The translations under genes were made by a program, and so were the position numbers. A model generated the notes under the pieces. It was not told the DNA's origin and ran no database searches. It saw only the letters and a program-made list of their open reading frames with translations. A stretch of DNA of 5,092 nt from the NCBI GenBank assembly GCA_041581935.1, contig JBFICP010000247.1, positions 1-5,092 on the forward strand, in the 5' to 3' direction. Of this stretch, positions 1-4,478 are shown in pieces. The stretch is from JAABYT01 sp041581935 (lineage in GTDB: Bacteria; Pseudomonadota; Gammaproteobacteria; HK1). Position 1 is the first letter of the stretch; the number at the start of each line of letters is the position of its first letter.

Positions 1-486
1 GCTGTCGTCCGCCGACCGCAGGTGCCGACATGTCGTGCACTCGCCGAAGGTTCGTTGTGCGCGCTTGCCCTGGACCTGCTGGAGGATGCTGCGCAAGCTC
101 CGGGCGAGCATCGCACATTGATCCGAAGGCAACGCGCTCGCGGCCGATACGAACTCCGTGTAGGGATCGGAAGTGAGCCGCCGTCGGGCTGCGTCGGTGA
201 GCTCCAGGCGAAAGCTGCGTTGGTCATGCTCGGCCGGGAAGCGTCGCAGGAAGCCCTTATTCACCAGCGCCCGAATGGTCTGGGATGCGGTGCCGCGGGT
301 CGTTCCGTGGTAGTGGGCGAAGGCGCTGACGGTGCGCGAGAAGCGGTTGGCGCGTTGGAAAAAGCGCAATGCCGCCCATTGGGCGGGGTTGAGGCCGGCG
401 CTGAAGGCCTCGGAACAGGCGCAGTGGCCGAGCTGCTCGACGAGCTCGGCGACCGCCTGCTGAGGTGTCGGGGATGGCACGGACAT
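1..486 (-). CDS. MarR-family winged-helix transcriptional regulator with C-terminal CxxC (partial, 3' end outside window)
   Basis: The minus strand is open from an ATG at 486 to the left edge (162 codons, no stop), so the C-terminus is missing. MarR proteins are usually dimeric DNA-binding repressors whose affinity changes with small ligands or oxidation. The winged-helix core is about residues 36-100. The recognition helix region is residues 61-80 (GTTRGTASQTIRALVNKGFL). The wing follows, with the typical MarR signature around D88 (DQRSFRLELT), and a dimerisation helix lies near 121-140. The tail starts a cysteine motif, Cys150-x2-Cys153 followed by Arg-His-Leu. I recall a MarR subgroup with a longer Cys-rich tail after this point, but the rest is not visible here. 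Start choice: no good Shine-Dalgarno precedes the ATG, but a promoter is placed so that transcription would begin at or next to it (see 493-521). The gene is divergent from the envelope operon. Its target and ligand are unknown; autoregulation is likely. Confidence 0.9.
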   Translation of the reverse strand, partial: MSVPSPTPQQAVAELVEQLGHCACSEAFSAGLNPAQWAALRFFQRANRFSRTVSAFAHYHGTTRGTASQTIRALVNKGFLRRFPAEHDQRSFRLELTDAARRRLTSDPYTEFVSAASALPSDQCAMLARSLRSILQQVQGKRAQRTFGECTTCRHLRSADDS

Positions 487-492
487 GGGGAG

Positions 493-521
493 ATAGTATC
501 GAGTCGAAACTAAGTTTTCAA
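493..521 (-). promoter_or_regulatory. Probable sigma70-type promoter of the MarR gene, giving a leaderless transcript
   Basis: On the minus strand TTGAAA (521-516, 5 of 6 matches to the -35 consensus) is followed after exactly 17 bases by TACTAT (498-493, 4 of 6 matches to -10). The expected transcription start, about 7 bases beyond the -10, falls at 486-487, which is the first base of the MarR ATG. This agrees with the absence of a Shine-Dalgarno sequence (the bases before ATG read CTATCTCCCC). The boxes and spacing are seen directly; promoter activity is inferred. Confidence 0.5.
507..517. promoter_or_regulatory. Candidate MarR operator: palindrome AAACT-A-AGTTT over the -35/spacer
   Basis: An 11-base palindrome with 5-base arms and one central base is embedded in AT-rich sequence in an otherwise GC-rich window. 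It overlaps the -35 edge and the first part of the spacer of the predicted MarR promoter. With a one-base bulge the arms extend to GAAAC/GTTTTC. MarR dimers typically bind short palindromes overlapping their own promoters, so an autoregulatory operator is a reasonable inference. The arms are short, and chance is possible. Confidence 0.4.
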
Positions 522-612
522 GCGAAATCTCGGGCATTTGCGGATGGCGGCACGGTTTGTGGACCAGGTCGCTTCTCTGTGCGCGGAAAAGCGATTAGGT
601 TTGAATCTCCAG

Positions 613-631
613 TCGCGGCCGCGGGCCGCGA
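613..631 (+). repeat. Perfect GC-rich inverted repeat (8-bp stem, 3-base loop)
   Basis: TCGCGGCC at 613-620 is followed by GCG and then its exact reverse complement GGCCGCGA at 624-631. In RNA this would be a very stable hairpin ending four bases before AAGGA (636-640), a possible ribosome binding site. No U-run follows, so it is not a typical intrinsic terminator. It could be a leader structure affecting translation or stability, a protein-binding palindrome, or chance in GC-rich DNA. Confidence 0.55.
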
Positions 632-635
632 ATGC

Positions 636-640
636 AAGGA
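636..640 (+). promoter_or_regulatory. Shine-Dalgarno-like AAGGA, favouring an alternative upstream start at 649
   Basis: AAGGA lies 8 bases upstream of an ATG at 649, which is in frame with the 682 start. That start would add 11 residues (MTLRCRIGVDA) before the signal peptide. The 682 ATG has only a weak G-rich site (GGGG, 670-673) but gives a signal peptide with a more ordinary short basic N-region. The sequence alone does not decide between them. Confidence 0.4.
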
Positions 641-681
641 AACCGGCGATGACGTTGCGTTGTCGAATCGGGGTAGACGCC

Positions 682-1572
682 ATGAGCAGGGGTACGAGCA
701 AGCACACGATCGTTGTACTGGCGGCGGCCTTTTTGCTCGCAGCCGGTCTTGGCTTTGTGACGCAGACGGCAATGGCGGGCACGGGTCTCGAAGCGGCGCG
801 CGACGAGCTGCGGCTGCGCTCTCTTACCGAGCAGCGCATGCGCGAGGAGTTCGAGTCACTGCTGGCCAACAGTCGGATGTCGGCGGAGGAGGTTGCCGAT
901 TTCGAGATCTATCTGGCGCATCTCGCAATGCTGGTGGAGGAGCAGCGCCGGGTGGTCGCCGGGCTCGAGAGCAACGACGGCGCCAATCCGCCCGGCTCAT
1001 CTCGGCCGGCGGCTCTGCCCGGCGAACTCGATCGCGGGCGGACCGATGAGGAGAAAGTCGCGTTGCTGGACGCGCAGCTCGGAAGCTCGCTGTCGGAGTT
1101 CGACGACAAGCTGTTGCGCGAGCAGCGGGAAATTGCGGAGAAATCACGATCCTCTGCTGCTGGCGACGTCGACGCCGAGGGCACCGCGGGAGCGTCCGGC
1201 CAGTCGGGCCGCTCGGGTGATTCCGATGGCCGGCAAGGCGAAGGCGATGGCCAGCGGGCAGAGAGCGGCGGTGAGCTTCCTGCCGGCGGTTCCGGACAAG
1301 GCGGCGAAAGCGCGGACCGCAAGGGTGGCGAACAGACGGGCGAGACGGGCCGCGAATCGGCCGAAGGAGACGACCGGGTAGCGTCGGCCGGCGGTGACAG
1401 CGCCGCGGGCAGGGAGCCTGGCCGGACCTCGACGCCACCGGATATCCCGGACGGCAAGGACGACGACATCGTCGCGCGACAGTTGCGCGAGGCAGCCGAG
1501 AACGAGCAGGATCCGGAGCTGCGTGACAAGCTCTGGGAAGAGTATCGCAAGTACAAAAAAAGCACTCGGTAG
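682..1572 (+). CDS. Exported protein with helical N-terminus, disordered Gly/Ser/Asp-rich middle and C-terminal helical motif; function unknown
   Basis: A 296-residue protein of no family I can name. Residues 1-32 form a signal peptide or signal anchor: a short basic start, a hydrophobic core about 10-26, and AMA before Gly33, a plausible signal peptidase I site. Residues 36-95 are strongly helix-forming and charged, with likely coiled-coil character. A second helical stretch is 121-155. Residues 156-252 are low complexity and probably disordered (Gly, Ser, Glu, Asp, Arg, Gln). The last 45 residues (from PPDIPDGKDDDIVARQ to the end) return to ordered, charged, helical sequence rich in Leu, Arg, Glu and Tyr, and look like a conserved interaction motif. 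The product is expected in the periplasm. It is the first gene of the plus-strand cluster, ending 15 bases before the lipoprotein gene. Start uncertainty: ATG 649 has a better Shine-Dalgarno. An A7 tract near the stop could hide a frameshift (see 1555-1561). Confidence 0.85.
   Translation: MSRGTSKHTIVVLAAAFLLAAGLGFVTQTAMAGTGLEAARDELRLRSLTEQRMREEFESLLANSRMSAEEVADFEIYLAHLAMLVEEQRRVVAGLESNDGANPPGSSRPAALPGELDRGRTDEEKVALLDAQLGSSLSEFDDKLLREQREIAEKSRSSAAGDVDAEGTAGASGQSGRSGDSDGRQGEGDGQRAESGGELPAGGSGQGGESADRKGGEQTGETGRESAEGDDRVASAGGDSAAGREPGRTSTPPDIPDGKDDDIVARQLREAAENEQDPELRDKLWEEYRKYKKSTR
1555..1561 (+). other. A7 homopolymer near the end of operon gene 1: possible slippage or indel site
   Basis: Seven A residues occur ten bases before the stop (reading TAC AAA AAA AGC ACT CGG TAG). 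If one A were lost, the frame would read on as KKALGRRIQVT and end at TGA 1589-1591. That stop would overlap the ATG of the lipoprotein gene (1588-1590) in a classical ATGA junction. The tract and alternative frame are directly visible; whether this is a sequencing error, transcriptional slippage or chance is unknown. Confidence 0.4.
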
Positions 1573-1587
1573 ACGCATTCAAGTGAC

Positions 1588-2901
1588 ATGAATCCCATCA
1601 CCCGCACATTGGCCGCATCTGCCGCATGCTCTCTGCTGGTGGCCTGTGGCGGCATCGAGCACAAGGATGTCGAGCCTACGACTATCAGCATGGCCGAGGT
1701 GGAGCTTGCCGAATCGGATCTTCTCGACGTCGGTATCGAGACATTCGACATGGGTATCGAATCCGCGGAGTCGGCACAGTCCGAAGAGTCCGAACAGTCC
1801 GAGGTGTCGGAACCATTCGAGGTATCGGAACCAACCGACGATGACGATATCTCCCTCGAGATTCGCAAGGGCGAGTCACGCTACATCCCCGTCCATTTGA
1901 AGAACACCCTGCAGCGGACCGGGCACTGGGGGGCTGTCCGCGTGATTCCGACCCGTACCGAGGCGACCGATGTGCTGGTCACCGGGAAAATTCTGCAGTC
2001 GGACGGGGAGACGCTTGAGCTTGCCGTCGATGCGCACGACGCCACAGGCCGGCGCTGGTTCAGCCATGTCTACGAGGCCACGAAGGACGCCGAGGAGTAC
2101 AAGGGGTACCGACGCGGAGAGGAAGATCCCTTTCAGGATCTCTACAACACTGTCGCCAACGATCTCGCCAGATACAAGTCGAGCCTGAGCGCCAAGGACC
2201 GCGAGAATATCCGCCAGGTTGCGGAGCTGCGATTCGCCGCGTGGCTGGCTCCCGATGTGTTCGGTTCCTATCTGATGCGTGACGATGACGGAATCTGGCA
2301 CGTGAAGCGACTTCCCTCCGCAGACGATCCGATGCTGCGGCGTGTGCTCACGATTCGCGAGCGCGAGTACATGCTCGTCGATACCCTTACCAGTCACTAC
2401 GACGTGTTCTATGCGAGCATGTGGGATCCATACGTCGGATGGCGCAAATCGCGCAGCGAGGAGATGGCGGCCCTTCGCGAAGTCGAGCGAAAGGCCCTGA
2501 CACGCAAGATTCTCGGCGGCGCTCTGATAGCGGGGGCTATCGCTCTCGACATTCTCGGTGGCGGCAACAATACGGCGGCGCTGCGCAACGTCATGCTGGT
2601 TGGCGGTGGTATCTCGATCAAGAGCGGCATCGACCTGGGTGGACAGGTTGAAATCCACGAAGACGCCATCCGCGAGCTTGGCGTGTCCTTCGAGTCCGAG
2701 GTCCAGCCGCTGGTTGTCGAGGTCGACGGCGAGGCGGTGGAGCTCACCGGCTCGGCGGAAGCTCAGTATGCGGACTGGCGGCGCCTGCTGAAGAGTATCT
2801 ACGTCACCGAGACAGGGCTCGGTGAGGTGAATGTGAACGTCGATGCGCCAGTCGCGCCTCAGGGCTCGCCGAGCCGAGCGGATCCTGCAGCCGTCTACTG
2901 A
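1588..2901 (+). CDS. Predicted outer-membrane lipoprotein with Ser-Glu repeat and uncharacterised domain
   Basis: A 437-residue protein. The N-terminus is a lipoprotein signal peptide ending in the lipobox LVAC, with Cys20 as the lipidated residue. Gly at +2, rather than Asp, suggests Lol-dependent sorting to the outer membrane. Residues 58-82 are a Ser-Glu repeat followed by DDDD (84-87), an acidic flexible linker. A folded domain starts near 88 (IRKGESRYIPVHLKNTLQRT and following), with alternating beta-type sequence (about 105-170) and motifs DPFQDLYNTVANDL (179-192) and WDPYVGWRKS (279-288). Residues 306-353 are Gly/Ala/Ile-rich and hydrophobic (KILGGALIAGAIALDILGGG), possibly membrane-associated or a glycine-zipper-like segment. 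The C-terminal part (about 355-415) is mixed alpha/beta. I recognise no named family, though I recall similar proteins beside TPR and FHA/PEGA genes. It has no convincing Shine-Dalgarno and lies 15 bases after the previous stop, so translational coupling is plausible. The lipobox fixes the start. Confidence 0.9.
   Translation: MNPITRTLAASAACSLLVACGGIEHKDVEPTTISMAEVELAESDLLDVGIETFDMGIESAESAQSEESEQSEVSEPFEVSEPTDDDDISLEIRKGESRYIPVHLKNTLQRTGHWGAVRVIPTRTEATDVLVTGKILQSDGETLELAVDAHDATGRRWFSHVYEATKDAEEYKGYRRGEEDPFQDLYNTVANDLARYKSSLSAKDRENIRQVAELRFAAWLAPDVFGSYLMRDDDGIWHVKRLPSADDPMLRRVLTIREREYMLVDTLTSHYDVFYASMWDPYVGWRKSRSEEMAALREVERKALTRKILGGALIAGAIALDILGGGNNTAALRNVMLVGGGISIKSGIDLGGQVEIHEDAIRELGVSFESEVQPLVVEVDGEAVELTGSAEAQYADWRRLLKSIYVTETGLGEVNVNVDAPVAPQGSPSRADPAAVY
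1762..1833 (+). repeat. Degenerate tandem repeat encoding Ser-Glu-x units in the lipoprotein
   Basis: Nine-base units of the form TCC-GAA-NAG recur in frame from about 1780, encoding Ser-Glu-x triplets. They merge into a 15-base direct repeat with one mismatch and an 18-base period (GAGGTGTCGGAACCA at 1801-1815 and GAGGTATCGGAACCA at 1819-1833), encoding EVSEP twice. The unit length is a multiple of three, so copy number changes would keep the frame. It encodes an acidic, probably flexible spacer between the lipid anchor and the folded domain. Confidence 0.7.
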
Positions 2902-2951
2902 GTGCTCGTTCGTCAAAGCGCGCAGCACGCCATTTTCCAAGCCGTCATGGC

Positions 2952-2956
2952 GAGGA
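2952..2956 (+). promoter_or_regulatory. Ribosome binding site (GAGGA) deciding the GTG start of the TPR gene
   Basis: GAGGA lies 10 bases upstream of GTG 2967. The frame is open further upstream through the end of the lipoprotein gene, but no ATG occurs there in this frame, so this site together with the cytoplasm-like N-terminus supports GTG 2967 as the start. Confidence 0.6.
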
Positions 2957-2966
2957 TCCTGCTTCC

Positions 2967-4478
2967 GTGAGTGATCCTACTGACAAAGAAACCCGGCCCG
3001 TTACTGTCATCGTCCCCGGCTCCGCATCCGCTCCCGGTCCGGCGCAGGCCCACGGCTCGCGCTCGCGGACGGCGAGTCTGCGTTGGCTCGCCATCGGCTT
3101 GCTGTGCCTGATGTTGCTGGTACTGACCGGAGTCATCTTCGTGCTGCCCGATCTGGTTGCCGATCGCGAGACTCGGGAGCCGCCGTCTGTGCCCGCACCA
3201 CCGCCCGTTCGCTCGCCGCCCGCAGCGTCGGTGGATGAGAAACGCGTTGCACGTGAGAAGCGCGAGGCGGAACGCCTGCTTGGAATCGTCCTGCGTGCAC
3301 AAACGGAGCTCGAGGCGGAAGGTGTCGCGATCTGGGGCGGAGAAAACTACGACACGGCCTTGGACAGCCTGGCGGCCGGAGACGCCGCGCTGCAGGAAGA
3401 CGCGTATGCCGACGCGGCGCACGACTACCAACGGGCGATTGCGCAGCTCGAAGGCTTGCGCGCCTCCATGGCGGAGCGCCTTGCCCTCGCCCTGGATGCA
3501 GGCGATGGAGCGCTCGCCGCCGGCAATGGCCCGAAGGCGCGGGCGAGCTTCGAGGTGGCGCTCGCCATCGAGCCGGGCAATGGGCGCGCGAATCAGGGTA
3601 TGCGCAGGGCCCGCGTGCTCGAGGAGGTCGTTTCTCTGGTCGAGGTCGGCGCCGAGCACGAGGCACGCGAAGATCTCGATGGTGCCCTCAAGAACTATGC
3701 TGCCGCGCTCGCGCTGGATGCGCATTCAGACCGAGCGCGCGCCGCCCACGACGGGGTCACGGCGCGCATACGCGACCGCGACTTTCGCGCTGCCATGTCG
3801 GCGGCCCTGGTGGCGCTCGAAAAGAAGGATTTCATCGCTTCACGGGCGGCTCTCGAGCGCGCCGAGTCGCTCGAGCCGGACTCGCCGAACGTCGCCGATG
3901 CACGTCGACGACTGCAGCTCGCGGTGCAGCGCCATCGCATCGAAACGCACCGGCGCGAGGCGCGGTCACTCGAGCGTGCGGAGCAGTGGCAGAAGGCGAG
4001 CGAGCATTACGCGGCGGCTCTCGCCATCGATCCGAACGCAGCATTCGCCCGCCACGGCAGGCGCAAGAGCCTCGCCCGCGCGCGTATTCATGCAGAGCTC
4101 GATGCCTATCTCGCTGAGCTGGAGCGATTGAGCGCGTCGGGTCCGCGGGAAAACGCCCGGCGGCTGATGGCCGCCGCGGCTGACGGCAACGCGCCCAGCG
4201 AGCCGAAGCTGGCCGCCAAGATCGAACGCCTCGCCAAGGCGATTGAAATCGCGGAAACACCCATGAAGGTACGCTTCCGGTCGGATAATCTCACCGATGT
4301 CACGGTCTACAAGGTGGGACGCTTCGGCCGATTCTCGAGTCGCGATCTGTTGTTGCCCCCCGGAAGCTACGTCGCAGTGGGCACGCGCACCGGATACCGC
4401 GACGTGCGCGTCGAGTTCACGCTTACCGCCGGCGAGGAGCCGCCTTTCATCACCGTTAGCTGCCAGGAAAAGATTTGA
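2967..4478 (+). CDS. Single-pass membrane protein with periplasmic TPR-like repeats and C-terminal PEGA-like module
   Basis: A 503-residue protein starting with GTG. Residues 1-38 are short, polar and basic near the membrane (SRSRTASLR). One transmembrane helix spans about 41-60. By the positive-inside rule the N-terminus is cytoplasmic and the rest periplasmic. A Pro-rich linker (about 72-86) and a charged helix (about 90-120) lead into roughly five TPR-like helix pairs, about 138-163, 178-209, 226-262, 275-310 and 332-365. They show the usual pattern of small residues at the turns and ALAIEP/ALALDA/SLEPDS/ALAIDP ends. TPRs are protein-protein interaction scaffolds. A further charged helical stretch (370-430) precedes a beta-rich C-terminal module (433-503) with VYKVGRFGRF, LPPGSYVAVGTRTGYRDV and a near-terminal Cys499, resembling PEGA-type surface domains. 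It lies 65 bases after the lipoprotein gene and overlaps the next gene by 4 bases. A scaffold role in an envelope complex is inferred; no enzyme motif is visible. Confidence 0.9.
   Translation: MSDPTDKETRPVTVIVPGSASAPGPAQAHGSRSRTASLRWLAIGLLCLMLLVLTGVIFVLPDLVADRETREPPSVPAPPPVRSPPAASVDEKRVAREKREAERLLGIVLRAQTELEAEGVAIWGGENYDTALDSLAAGDAALQEDAYADAAHDYQRAIAQLEGLRASMAERLALALDAGDGALAAGNGPKARASFEVALAIEPGNGRANQGMRRARVLEEVVSLVEVGAEHEAREDLDGALKNYAAALALDAHSDRARAAHDGVTARIRDRDFRAAMSAALVALEKKDFIASRAALERAESLEPDSPNVADARRRLQLAVQRHRIETHRREARSLERAEQWQKASEHYAAALAIDPNAAFARHGRRKSLARARIHAELDAYLAELERLSASGPRENARRLMAAAADGNAPSEPKLAAKIERLAKAIEIAETPMKVRFRSDNLTDVTVYKVGRFGRFSSRDLLLPPGSYVAVGTRTGYRDVRVEFTLTAGEEPPFITVSCQEKI
4465..4468 (+). 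promoter_or_regulatory. Ribosome binding site (AGGA) supporting the TTG start at 4475
   Basis: AGGA, followed by AAAG, lies six bases before TTG 4475, a near-ideal spacing inside the last codons of the TPR gene. It supports the rare TTG start and the TTGA stop/start overlap. Confidence 0.65.

Larger units (their letters stand above)
487..681. other. Divergent intergenic region between MarR gene and envelope operon
   Basis: This 195-base stretch separates two divergent genes. The left third is AT-rich and holds the MarR promoter and palindrome. The right part holds a perfect hairpin (613-631), an AAGGA site (636-640) and an alternative ATG (649). I looked for a plus-strand promoter and found only weak candidates, for example TAGGTT at 596-601 with no acceptable -35, so the operon promoter is not assigned. 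The plus frame of the first operon gene is open back to a TTG at 538, but that N-terminal extension does not look like a protein start. Confidence 0.6.

Noticed and set aside
22..513. Plus-strand 163-residue reading frame over the MarR gene
   Set aside because: It is antisense to a clear MarR winged helix, has no recognisable domain, and reflects the long open frames common in GC-rich DNA.
538..681. N-terminal extension of the first operon gene to TTG 538
   Set aside because: It would bury the signal peptide behind 48 residues of uneven composition and include the perfect hairpin at 613-631; the starts at 682 or 649 fit better.
909..1868. Minus-strand 319-residue Ser-rich reading frame crossing two plus-strand genes
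   Set aside because: Its Ser-rich composition mirrors the antisense of the Gly/Asp/Glu codons and Ser-Glu repeat; it crosses a gene boundary and has no motif.
2863..2875. Inverted repeat GGCTC-GCC-GAGCC near the end of the lipoprotein gene
   Set aside because: It is a short hairpin within coding sequence with no following T-run; it is probably chance in GC-rich DNA.
2902..2937. Possible terminator after the lipoprotein gene (GTGCT at 2902-2906 with AGCAC at 2924-2928, then ATTTT)
   Set aside because: The stem is only 5 bp with a 17-base loop and the T-run is short, so it is too weak to call a terminator inside an apparent operon.
1876..2940. Minus-strand 354-residue reading frame opposite the lipoprotein
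   Set aside because: It lies exactly antisense to a gene with a lipobox and coherent domain sequence; its own translation shows no signal peptide, domain or motif.
2913..3725. Minus-strand 270-residue frame and the overlapping plus-strand frame at 3157-4131
   Set aside because: Both overlap the TPR gene; their Arg/Ser/Pro-rich translations are typical of out-of-frame GC-rich sequence.
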